Of a stretch of DNA of 23,170 nt, positions 6,427 to 12,763 are shown piece by piece. The position numbers were made by a program, and so were the translations under genes. Numbering within the stretch: the first letter of the stretch is position 1; each line of letters opens with the position of its first letter. The notes under the pieces are model-generated. The model worked only from the letters and a program-made list of their open reading frames with translations, ran no database searches and had not been told where the DNA came from. This DNA comes from a virus, in the IMG/VR virus record IMGVR_UViG_3300043313_000563, positions 1 to 23,170 of that record; one strand, given 5' to 3'.

Positions 6427-6689
6427 GCCCGCATGATGAGACGGGCGGCCCGGTGGGATCAATCCGGGCCGCCGCGCCCACCGGCACCCTACGCGGCCCG
6501 GCGTGGCGCGGCCGGTGCGGTTATGCCGGTGCCTAACGCTCACCCTGATTTGTCTCCGGAGGCCTTTGGGATGCCAATTTTAATCCCCGTGCGCCTTTAG
6601 GCCATCTCATCCGGTGGACAAAAAAAGAAAGGCCGCCCGGCTTGGAAACCGGGCGGCCTTTCGCTATTCCCCCATAGCGCGCGTGGGCG
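6427..6689. other. Intergenic region downstream of integrase, possible attP
   Basis: 263 bp with no well-supported gene. A plus-strand frame from 6433 (or 6523) to 6600 ends in PEAFGMPILIPVRL but has no ribosome site. The interval holds the terminator at 6628-6661. Serine-integrase attP sites normally lie next to the integrase; the 5' side is closed by an ATGA overlap, so this region is the likelier place. I cannot define the core dinucleotide. Confidence 0.35.
6628..6661 (-). terminator. Intrinsic terminator of the integrase operon
   Basis: Perfect 13-bp stem AAAGGCCGCCCGG / CCGGGCGGCCTTT with an 8-base loop. Read leftward from the integrase it is followed by CTTTTTTTG, a U-rich tract, so it should stop integrase transcripts. 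It could act weakly in the rightward direction as well. Confidence 0.85.
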
Positions 6690-8165
6690 CTATCGCCAGA
6701 CAATCACCAAATCCCGCGCCGGATCAAATGGCCGGTTACTCCGGCCGGAGCCACGGAGCACGACAGAGGCTAGGTGATCGATAACCGCGCGCCGCGTGTG
6801 AAGGCTGGCGGCCTCCCACGCCTCGGCCGCACCGGCTCCGGTCATTCCCTTTAGCACGCGCTCCGGGCGCCGCTCCGCCTCGGCCGCCAGCGCCAGCGCC
6901 GCGCGGGCCTTGGCCTCGGCCCGGCCGATGGCGGCTAGGCGCCGTTGGTAATCGGCCTCATCCGTCACGGAGCCATCCGCCCACGCATCCTCTAGCGCCT
7001 CCCTACGGCCGCCAATGGCGTCTAGCGTGGCTTGGGCCTCCCGCGTGGCGTCTAGTGCCGCCGTGTCTGTGAAAGCGCCGGAGGCGTCGATTTGGGAGAG
7101 CCGCCCAACCATGAGCGCGGTAATGGCCTCATCCACGGGCGCTAGCGCGCGTTGGACGTGCCGCCCGGTGGAGCACTTATAAGAGGCAGGGTTACCGCGC
7201 TTGGTCACGGGCACGCCACGGAGCGGAGCACCGCACCCGGCGCACATGCCGAGGCCAGCCAAGAGATAAACGCGGGCGCTAGTGAAACTCTTACGGCGCC
7301 CGCTCTCGGCCAATTTGGCCTTAATGGCCTCATGGGTTTCCACGGAGATAATGGCGGGCCAATCACCCGGCCCAACGTCTACGCCTTGGTGAATACGGCG
7401 CGCGGCCAGATGAGGCCCGGCCAGGAATTTACCCATATTCGGCCCGGCCCATTGGCCACCGCCCGGCGTAGCGATTCCCTCATCACGGAGCCATTTAGCG
7501 AGAGAGTAAAGGGTTTCACCCGTGAGGAAGCGGTCAGCCAACTCCCGGATAATGCGCGCCTCTTGCTTGTTAATCTTGCGCATTCCCTTTTTGTAACCGA
7601 AACGCCTCCGGCCGCCGTGCGGCATTCCCGCTTTAGCCGCGTCAGCCTTAGACGCCAATTGCCTCATGCTCATCTTGGCCGCCTCATATTCGGCTTGGCT
7701 CCCATCGTCACGCGCCCGCTTAACGTCATCCGGATTCCATGGGTCGATCCGTGAGCCGGTGGCGGTTTGGTAGATAACGGCGCCGCCTTCCCGGCACGCC
7801 TTTAGCAATAGGGAAACGTCATCCGCCTGACGTAAAGAGCGGTCTAGGAGCATGACATAAACGTGAGTGAATTGGCCGGAAGCAACCGCCTCTAGGAAGG
7901 CGGGCCAATTGGTGCGCTCTTTAGCCGCAAACTCCGAGGCGCTTTCTCCCTCATCCGTGAAATGGGTAACCGGCCCGGCGCCGTGCTCGGCGCTCATAGC
8001 CTCGGCATCATTGGCCTGACGTTTAACGCCACGGGTCACGCCATAACCGGCTTTCTCTCCCTTGGTAATGGAGAGTTTCGAGACGCGGTTATAGGCCACG
8101 GCGGCAAACGGCCGCGCCGCTCCCGATTGGGAACGGCGCGGCCGGTTAAGGGTTGCGGTGCTCAT
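6690..8165 (-). CDS. int: Large serine recombinase (integrase)
   Basis: 491 residues, normal for the family. The resolvase domain starts VAYNRVS with the nucleophile S29, and has MLLDRSLRQADD in place of the more usual DRLSR-type loop. The recombinase domain runs from about residue 190 (GGRRRFGYKKG) through NKQEARIIRELADRFL and a TPGGGQW segment. A zinc ribbon follows: MCAGCGAPL and SYKCSTGRHVQ. A predicted coiled coil spans about 380-450 and precedes the C-terminal basic end. It catalyses attP x attB integration. The start overlaps the upstream gene by ATGA; the stop is followed by the terminator at 6628-6661. It makes the phage temperate. Confidence 0.95.
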   Translation of the reverse strand: MSTATLNRPRRSQSGAARPFAAVAYNRVSKLSITKGEKAGYGVTRGVKRQANDAEAMSAEHGAGPVTHFTDEGESASEFAAKERTNWPAFLEAVASGQFTHVYVMLLDRSLRQADDVSLLLKACREGGAVIYQTATGSRIDPWNPDDVKRARDDGSQAEYEAAKMSMRQLASKADAAKAGMPHGGRRRFGYKKGMRKINKQEARIIRELADRFLTGETLYSLAKWLRDEGIATPGGGQWAGPNMGKFLAGPHLAARRIHQGVDVGPGDWPAIISVETHEAIKAKLAESGRRKSFTSARVYLLAGLGMCAGCGAPLRGVPVTKRGNPASYKCSTGRHVQRALAPVDEAITALMVGRLSQIDASGAFTDTAALDATREAQATLDAIGGRREALEDAWADGSVTDEADYQRRLAAIGRAEAKARAALALAAEAERRPERVLKGMTGAGAAEAWEAASLHTRRAVIDHLASVVLRGSGRSNRPFDPARDLVIVWR

Positions 8166-8419
8166 GCTTGGGCCTCGGCGGCCAAGAGCGCGTCATATTC
8201 CTCACGCGGGATACGGTGCCCGTAACGGACACCCGTGGCGCCAACGTTATCCGGGCATTTGGGGTTGCCGTATTTCACCCACGAAAAGGGAACGGCCTTC
8301 CCGCAATCGACACACGCGGCCATAGGCTCGGCGGCCACACGGCAGTAGCGCCCGTGATTCGGGCACCAAAATCCCTCATAGGCTCCGCTCACGGCGGGCG
8401 CCGCCTCATGGCGCGTCAT
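8162..8419 (-). CDS. Small zinc-ribbon protein upstream of integrase
   Basis: 85 residues with WCPNHGRYC, then ACVDCGKAV and a later lone Cys (NPKCPD), giving a plausible four-ligand zinc ribbon. The C-terminal half has VRYGHRIPREEYDALL, helix-forming. Translationally coupled on both sides by ATGA overlaps with the gene before it and with integrase after it. The close coupling makes it a candidate integrase partner such as a directionality factor, but nothing in its sequence proves this. Confidence 0.65.
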   Translation of the reverse strand: MTRHEAAPAVSGAYEGFWCPNHGRYCRVAAEPMAACVDCGKAVPFSWVKYGNPKCPDNVGATGVRYGHRIPREEYDALLAAEAQA

Positions 8420-8655
8420 GCCAGCACCCGGCCAGTAACGGCGTAATAGGTGGCCTCTACGTGAGCGCGGGCGGCCGCCTGACGGGAGGCGTAGCGCGGC
8501 GCGGAAAGCGGGCGGCCGTAGGTCTCTACGTCGATCCGATAGAGCGGCTTCCCACGGTCTCCCACGCCCTTTGACACGGTGGCGCGAAACTCCGCCTCGG
8601 CATCGGCCAGGATGAGCACGCCGTTACGGCGCTCCCATGCGATACGGGCGCTCAT
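8416..8655 (-). CDS. Small hypothetical protein in integrase operon
   Basis: 79 residues starting MSARIAWERRNGVLI, chosen because the ATG overlaps the upstream stop (ATGA); an earlier in-frame ATG would overlap more. It looks like a short beta/alpha protein: AEFRATVSKG, YRIDVETYG, then a helix ASRQAAARAHVEATYYAVTG. No motif recognised. Confidence 0.6.
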   Translation of the reverse strand: MSARIAWERRNGVLILADAEAEFRATVSKGVGDRGKPLYRIDVETYGRPLSAPRYASRQAAARAHVEATYYAVTGRVLA

Positions 8656-8855
8656 GCCTCCCACGCCCAAACGCCGTCATCGTCACCCGTGGGCGCGGTG
8701 TGGTCGCCAGCGTGGCCAGCCTCGGCGGTGCAATAGGTGTCAGAGGCTCCGTAGAAAGAGCCGCAAAAGGCGGTGCATTCCACGGAGGAAGCGCACCCGG
8801 CGTGGCCTAACTCCGGGTAGTTACCGCAATAGGTGGAGATGGGTTGGTGCGTCAT
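8652..8855 (-). CDS. Cys-rich small protein, first gene of integrase operon
   Basis: 67 residues from the ATG at 8855, preceded by GAGGGA at a suitable distance. Six Cys (YCGNY, GCASS, ECTAFC, YCTAE and more) with HAGDHTAP and an acidic GDDDG end, ending WAWEA. The pattern CTAEAGHAGDHTA resembles a short Cys/His phage motif ('C....GH.G.H') seen in many small actinophage proteins. It follows the operator-like dyads at 8916-8963. Function unknown. Confidence 0.65.
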   Translation of the reverse strand: MTHQPISTYCGNYPELGHAGCASSVECTAFCGSFYGASDTYCTAEAGHAGDHTAPTGDDDGVWAWEA

Positions 8856-8915
8856 GGTGGCTGATCCCTCGGCCTCGGTGCCTCCCTTGGTGGGCGGCGC
8901 GTAGCGCCAGCCTAA

Positions 8916-8963
8916 CACACCTACTAGTGTGCTCCGCCTCGGCGGAACATACCTCTAGGTGTG
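8916..8963. promoter_or_regulatory. Paired operator-like dyads upstream of the integrase operon
   Basis: Two related 16-bp imperfect dyads: CACACCTACTAGTGTG at 8916-8931 and CATACCTCTAGGTGTG at 8948-8963. Their centres are 32 bp apart, about three helical turns, and a GC palindrome TCCGCC-TC-GGCGGA lies between. Location just 5' of the first integrase-operon gene suggests cooperative regulator sites. No clear promoter hexamers are seen. Confidence 0.5.
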
Positions 8964-8965
8964 AC

Positions 8966-9003
8966 AGGCCCGCCTAGGCGTGAGAGGCGGCCTAGGCGGG
9001 CCT
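8966..9003. terminator. 14-bp perfect inverted repeat, possible terminator
   Basis: AGGCCCGCCTAGGC (8966-8979) and GCCTAGGCGGGCCT (8990-9003) are perfect inverted copies with a 10-base loop. It starts about 10 bases after the last lysis-module gene (stop 9013 in the leftward direction). No U-tract follows in either direction, so it may be a rho-independent-like stop of weak form, an RNA-processing hairpin or a protein site. Confidence 0.5.
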
Positions 9004-9012
9004 ACAGGCACC

Positions 9013-9141
9013 CTAGCGAGGCCCGCCGAGCACGGGCACCGGGCAGGCGGCCGCGTGACCCGTGGCGCGCTTGCACACCGGGCACGGAGGCGGCCTGACG
9101 GGCGCGTGATCCTTACAGTGACGGCCGGAGCAACTAGGCAT
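9013..9141 (-). CDS. Tiny Cys/His-rich protein
   Basis: 42 residues. Ligand-like residues are densely packed: SCSGRHCKDH, PPCPVCKRATGH, AACPVP. That is enough for two zinc sites in a very small protein, or one zinc knuckle of C-P-V-C...H...C type. It is the last gene before the 8966-9003 hairpin and starts 10 nt after the tiny membrane protein ends. Related in style to the many zinc-knuckle proteins in this genome. Function unknown. Confidence 0.55.
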   Translation of the reverse strand: MPSCSGRHCKDHAPVRPPPCPVCKRATGHAAACPVPVLGGPR

Positions 9142-9151
9142 GAGCGCCAGC

Positions 9152-9220
9152 CTAGTCACGGAGGCTGGCCACAATCACGGCCACCGCCAGCGCCGCGAAA
9201 AGGCAAAGCATGAGCATCAT
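9152..9220 (-). CDS. Very small membrane protein
   Basis: 22 residues, MMLMLCLFAALAVAVIVASL then R-D, a single hydrophobic helix. Its ATG overlaps the stop of the preceding membrane protein (ATGA), which supports it as a translated gene. Position in the lysis module makes a holin or antiholin accessory plausible. The size is extreme, so it could also be a chance frame. Confidence 0.4.
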   Translation of the reverse strand: MMLMLCLFAALAVAVIVASLRD

Positions 9221-9369
9221 CGGCCGTCATCCTCCCGGCGCCGCCGTGGCCGTGGCTTCCGGCTAAGGGATAGGGAGATTGTGTATCCACGGAGCATGGC
9301 CACGATAAGCGCCAGCGTCACGGGCGCCGAGATGATGAGCAAGATTGCTAGCGCCTCTTGGGCGGTCAC
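9217..9369 (-). CDS. Holin-like small membrane protein
   Basis: 50 residues from a GTG that overlaps the upstream stop (GTGA). Short N-terminus (MTAQEA), one transmembrane segment of about 20 residues (LAILLIISAPVTLALIVAML), then a strongly basic tail (SRKPRPRRRRED). That is the layout of single-span phage holins with a positive cytoplasmic tail. It lies downstream of the lysin gene in the same operon. Holin is inference from topology and place. Confidence 0.6.
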   Translation of the reverse strand: MTAQEALAILLIISAPVTLALIVAMLRGYTISLSLSRKPRPRRRREDDGR

Positions 9370-9551
9370 CCGGCGCCGCCGTACGGATTAACGCCTTGCC
9401 ATGGGCGGGCGCCTAACTCCGTGCGGATGGCCTCGGCGGCCGCGTCTGCCTCGGCTTCCTCCGGCGTGCCACGGTGCCGGAGCGTGAGGCTTACTAAGAC
9501 GCGCTCTAGGAGCACGCGGCTAGATGAGAGCGGAGGTAGGTCAAGAGTCAT
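9366..9551 (-). CDS. Small hypothetical protein
   Basis: 61 residues from the ATG at 9551, which overlaps the end of the nuclease-fold gene by 11 nt. N-terminal helix with SSSRVLLERVLVSLTLRHRG, then an Ala/Glu-rich helix (PEEAEADAAAEAIRTELG) and a short Pro/Gly end. No motif recognised. Probably part of the lysis operon by its overlaps on both sides. Confidence 0.6.
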   Translation of the reverse strand: MTLDLPPLSSSRVLLERVLVSLTLRHRGTPEEAEADAAAEAIRTELGARPWQGVNPYGGAG

Positions 9552-10266
9552 AGAGCACCGCCGTAAATAGGAAAGCGTCATAATGGTCGGATTTCATTTC
9601 CACCCCATCCACGCTATGCAAATAGCGGGCATCTTTTCCGCATTTAACCGAGCCGCCTCGGCCCACCGCGTTATCGATTTGGGCGCCGATGCTTTCCCCA
9701 TCAATCCGGTTACAGAGCATTTCCGGGCCAGGCCCATCCTCATTAGGCCCACGGTTGCTATCCCACAAAACCACACGGGCCTGATCCTTAGCGGCCGCCT
9801 TATCCGCCTCGGTGCGGTCATCCCAATCTTCCCGCGTCCATGGCGCCATGCGGGCGGTTAGTTTATCGATGCCTTCCATTTGCGCGGCTTGCGTGTTATC
9901 GGTGCCTTTAGGCGGTTGGTGCGCAACCCAAACCATGAGGCGGCCCGCGCGGAATTCAAGAATAGAGCGCGGCTCATGCGTGCCGGTTGTCTCCGTGCGT
10001 GACCATGTTTCTTTTAAGTCATGCCATTTCTTATCCGATAGGTCTAGGTTTTGTTTCACATAAGCCGCAATATTGGCCCGGCTCTTATTAGAGCGGTCAC
10101 GGATCACGCGGTAATCATCCGGACACGGCAAGTCATATCCGATGGTTTCGCATAAGCCGAGCACGGCCGGGCGCCTAGCCAAGAGCGCGCGGATTTCCTT
10201 ATCGACCCGGTTAGGGTCTCGGTTCACTTGCACGTTATAGAACGCAAGCGGGAATTCGCGCGCCAT
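9541..10266 (-). CDS. Endonuclease/exonuclease/phosphatase-fold protein
   Basis: 241 residues from the ATG at 10266, two bases after the lysin stop. Motifs of the EEP superfamily appear in order: FYNVQVNR (Asn), GLCETIGY (catalytic Glu, E40), VWVAHQPP (His), LWDSNRGP (Asp-Asn), QIDNAVGR, and near the end KSDHYDAFLF (Asp-His). All metal and catalytic positions look intact. EEP proteins cut DNA, RNA or phosphoesters; the substrate here is unknown. Its place between the lysin and holin-like genes is unusual. The gene is more AT-rich than the tail genes. Confidence 0.75.
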   Translation of the reverse strand: MAREFPLAFYNVQVNRDPNRVDKEIRALLARRPAVLGLCETIGYDLPCPDDYRVIRDRSNKSRANIAAYVKQNLDLSDKKWHDLKETWSRTETTGTHEPRSILEFRAGRLMVWVAHQPPKGTDNTQAAQMEGIDKLTARMAPWTREDWDDRTEADKAAAKDQARVVLWDSNRGPNEDGPGPEMLCNRIDGESIGAQIDNAVGRGGSVKCGKDARYLHSVDGVEMKSDHYDAFLFTAVLYDS

Positions 10267-10268
10267 GA

Positions 10269-10841
10269 TTAGGCCTTGGCTACTCTCTGCCAAGTCTCCC
10301 GGATTATCTGCCGGGTGGATTTCTTTTCATCCTGCCCGCTCGGCTTGGTAACGGTTGTCTCTTCATTCCAAACCTTATCGACCAATGCCGGATTATTCTT
10401 GGTGACTTCCTCGGCAACAATGGTCCGTAGTTTCTTCCAATCCTCACTAGTCATTTCATCCTCACCTAACGGTAAATCGACGCCGTTTAAATCCTCGGCC
10501 CAACCCAAATAGGTTTGGCCCCAATTCCTCACCGGCCAATCGATATCATCTTCCGAGACATTCCCGGAGGATGGCATATCCGTGCCGCGCATATCGTTAG
10601 GCTCTTCCGTGTTAATCACGATATGGCCATATTTCCCGCCAGAATAAAATAGCGGTGCTCCGGTGGGCGCGCTCCTATCTCCCGGATGCCGATTAACGGC
10701 GCCGTGCCAGGCGTCGATAGCGGATGCATAAACTCCGCCGATTCTCCATGACTCCCGCACGAATTTAAGGCAATAGCCGGGCGGATATGTTTTGACCGCG
10801 CGGGCATTGGCCAGCGCCTCACTACCGCTATCGGCCGTCAT
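10269..10841 (-). CDS. CHAP/NlpC-like cysteine peptidase or amidase, probable lysin
   Basis: 190 residues. A Cys-His hydrolase core: YPPGYCLKFVRESW with C24 at the head of a helix, then AIDAWHGA, APLFYSGG and KYGHIVIN with H73. This is the Cys...GH(I/V) layout of papain-fold cell-wall hydrolases (CHAP, NlpC/P60) used as actinophage lysin domains. A linker (residues 80-125) and a Glu/Lys-rich helical C-terminal part follow; no classical cell-wall binding repeat is recognised. Overlap with the upstream stop (ATGA). Cuts peptidoglycan for lysis, or for entry if tail-associated; lysis is preferred from its neighbours. Confidence 0.75.
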   Translation of the reverse strand: MTADSGSEALANARAVKTYPPGYCLKFVRESWRIGGVYASAIDAWHGAVNRHPGDRSAPTGAPLFYSGGKYGHIVINTEEPNDMRGTDMPSSGNVSEDDIDWPVRNWGQTYLGWAEDLNGVDLPLGEDEMTSEDWKKLRTIVAEEVTKNNPALVDKVWNEETTVTKPSGQDEKKSTRQIIRETWQRVAKA

Positions 10842-11017
10842 ATCAGCCTCTCTTTAATCCGCAAGAGAGCGCGGCCTAGCGCGTCCACCGCCCGGCGCTT
10901 ATCAGCCTTAGACCTATCCGGATCATTGAATATTTCACGGAGGCGGAGCACGGCGGCCGCCAGCGCCTCATAATCCGGTGGGTCATCTTGGATGGCTGGC
11001 CTAGGCGTCTCTCTCAT
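10838..11017 (-). CDS. Small helical hypothetical protein
   Basis: 59 residues from the ATG at 11017, which lies inside the end of the acidic gene (17-nt overlap). Two helices, YEALAAAVLRLREIF and DKRRAVDALGRALLRIKERL, charged and amphipathic. Its stop overlaps the lysin start (ATGA), so it is coupled to lysin. Function unknown. Confidence 0.6.
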   Translation of the reverse strand: MRETPRPAIQDDPPDYEALAAAVLRLREIFNDPDRSKADKRRAVDALGRALLRIKERLI

Positions 11018-11210
11018 CTTCCTTGGCCTCATCCTCGGTGGGCGCCTCCGGCTCCCTATCGGCCGTGTCAGCCTCTAGCGCTTCCTCGGTGGGCGCCGGT
11101 GCCTCCGTGGCCTCGGCGGGCCGCGTAACGGTCTCTGTGGCTTCCTTGCGCACGGTCTCGGTCTCTTCCCGGCGCTCTTCCTCACGCGGGTCTGTAGGCG
11201 TCTCGGTCAT
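11001..11210 (-). CDS. Highly acidic Glu/Thr/Ala-rich small protein
   Basis: 69 residues, about a third acidic, low complexity (EEERREETETVR, EATETVTRPAEA, EDEAKEDERDA). Start at 11210 has GGAG upstream and follows the previous stop by two bases. Such acidic low-complexity proteins near the tail and lysis genes have no known function; disorder is expected. Confidence 0.6.
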   Translation of the reverse strand: MTETPTDPREEERREETETVRKEATETVTRPAEATEAPAPTEEALEADTADREPEAPTEDEAKEDERDA

Positions 11211-11212
11211 AT

Positions 11213-11479
11213 CTACTCCATTCCTTGCACTTGACTAAGGATCATTCCGTCAGTAATCACGGCTTCATCGGCGCCGGGATCAAATGTTGGGTCATCCGGG
11301 TGAGAGGCGCGGGCCGATTCCCATGCGTCATCCCATCCGGGAGCGGAGGCCCAATTGCGCCGATTGTTATAGGCCCAAGACTCTCCGTTATCTCCCTTTC
11401 CCTCTTCCGTGGCCGCCTGTGAAACGCGGTTAATCATGCTTCCGTTATTGGCAATCTCGGATTGCGTGAGGTATGACAT
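11213..11479 (-). CDS. Small conserved tail-module protein
   Basis: 88 residues from the ATG at 11479 with GGGAG upstream. MSYLTQSEIANNGSMINRVS is followed by NGESWAYNNRRNWASAPGWD and TDGMILSQVQGME. The same kind of 80-90 residue protein is typical just after the receptor-end tail genes in actinophages. Role unknown. A longer upstream frame exists but overlaps the tail gene and lacks a ribosome site. Confidence 0.65.
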   Translation of the reverse strand: MSYLTQSEIANNGSMINRVSQAATEEGKGDNGESWAYNNRRNWASAPGWDDAWESARASHPDDPTFDPGADEAVITDGMILSQVQGME

Positions 11480-11490
11480 TTGCTTTCTCC

Positions 11491-12000
11491 CTAGGTGAGC
11501 ACGGTTGGGCCGATATCCTCGACCGCTAGATAAGAGAAATAGGTGGATGAATTGACCGTTACCGGCCCCTGTAATGCGGCTTGGATAGAAACCGAAAAGG
11601 TATAGGTGCCAGCGGCAGGCGTAAGCATCACTTGACAGAAACAAGCAAGCCCGAAAGAGGCGTGGCTATAGTATTTGCAATCCACGCCGATATTGGCGCC
11701 GTTATTCTTTAGGTAAACTACCGCCATAGTGCCAACTACGGAGGCGTTAACGTTTGGCAGGATTGTCCATACCCGTAAAACGCGGTTAGCGGGAATCGTC
11801 ACGGCCACGGTAAGGCCGGGAATCACATATTCTCCCGTGATGGCTCCGGTTGCGGCGCTAAAAGACGCGCGGCCTAGGACACCCCACGGCATACGGGCCT
11901 CTACCCGCTCCGCTAGTGATTGCATGGCGTTATCCCCATCCGCTACCCGGTCCGTGCCGGTGGGATATGGGATTTTGAGATTGGTAGTGATTCCGCCCAT
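11491..12000 (-). CDS. Minor tail / receptor-end protein
   Basis: 169 residues. The N-terminal part, TNLKIPYPTGTDRVADGDNA then MQSLAERVEARMPWGVLG, is the common lead-in of actinophage distal tail proteins. The rest is beta-rich with Gly, Thr and Val (GAITGEYVIPGLTVAVTIP, GTYTFSVSIQAALQGPV), as in a small receptor-binding head domain. GGGGATAGGA provides the ribosome site. It directly follows the collagen-like gene, and the two probably form one fibre. Confidence 0.7.
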   Translation of the reverse strand: MGGITTNLKIPYPTGTDRVADGDNAMQSLAERVEARMPWGVLGRASFSAATGAITGEYVIPGLTVAVTIPANRVLRVWTILPNVNASVVGTMAVVYLKNNGANIGVDCKYYSHASFGLACFCQVMLTPAAGTYTFSVSIQAALQGPVTVNSSTYFSYLAVEDIGPTVLT

Positions 12001-12010
12001 TGTTCTATTC

Positions 12011-12763
12011 CTATCCCCAAACCGTGTTTGGAGTAAAGAGGGTGCCTATTGGTGTGGCTGGCCAGGCGCCGGAGGCCTTTGGCCCAAACATTTTCCCGCT
12101 GGCGATATCTAGATAAACGGCGCCATCCGTGCCGGTGCCCGCCGTGGGCGCTCCGGAGCCGCTAAGAAACGTGCCAGCACCGCTTACGCCTTGCGGGCCT
12201 TGGATGCCTTGCGGGCCTTGGGCTCCGGTGGCTCCCGTATCTCCCTTAACGCCTTGGGCTCCCGTGTTTCCGGTCAGGCCTATCGGGCCTTGCGGGCCGG
12301 TTGGGCCGGTTAGGCCTATCGGGCCTTGGGCACCCGTAGCGCCAGCCGCGCCAGCCGCTCCCGTGTCTCCCTTGGGGCCTTGGGCACCCGTGGCGCCGGG
12401 CGTGCCCGGATCACCCTTGGCGCCGGTTGCTCCGGGCGTGCCGGGTATGCCTTGGGCTCCGGTTAGGCCCGTGTCGCCTTTAAGGCCTTGCGGGCCGGTT
12501 GGGCCAGCCGGGCCGGTGGCTCCGGGCGCTCCCGTAGGCCCGGCCGCTCCCGTGGCGCCAGCGGCGCCCGTGTCGCCTTTAACGCCTTGGGCGCCCGTGT
12601 CTCCCTTAACGCCTTGCGGGCCGGGCGCTCCGGCCGCTCCGGGCGTGCCAGCGGCTCCGGGTGGGCCGGTGGCGCCAGCCGGGCCGGGTGGGCCTGACGG
12701 GCCAACGGCGCCCGTGTCTCCCTCGGTCTCGCGCGGCCTCGGCTTGGGCAGAGAAAGCGGCAT
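12011..12763 (-). CDS. Collagen-like tail fibre protein
   Basis: 250 residues from the ATG in a TAATG overlap. Residues 1-14 are a short basic/Pro head. Residues 15-194 are about 60 uninterrupted Gly-X-Y triplets, rich in GDT, GAT, GPQ and GVKGDT, which should form a collagen-type trimer. Residues 195-250 ([19 protein letters not shown], then [11 protein letters not shown]) match the trimer-nucleating/end domain common on phage collagen-like tails. The corresponding DNA is a repetitive GC-rich tract. Likely a flexible, tail-attached fibre stem. Confidence 0.85.
   Translation of the reverse strand: MPLSLPKPRPRETEGDTGAVGPSGPPGPAGATGPPGAAGTPGAAGAPGPQGVKGDTGAQGVKGDTGAAGATGAAGPTGAPGATGPAGPTGPQGLKGDTGLTGAQGIPGTPGATGAKGDPGTPGATGAQGPKGDTGAAGAAGATGAQGPIGLTGPTGPQGPIGLTGNTGAQGVKGDTGATGAQGPQGIQGPQGVSGAGTFLSGSGAPTAGTGTDGAVYLDIASGKMFGPKASGAWPATPIGTLFTPNTVWG

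Noticed and set aside
7152-7754. 200-residue plus-strand open frame opposite integrase
   Set aside because: Antisense to the conserved recombinase and zinc-ribbon domains; no start signal.
12011-12763. Whether the repetitive tract could be a CRISPR or satellite array
   Set aside because: The repeat is explained completely by Gly-X-Y codons in one long frame; units are not identical with spacers.
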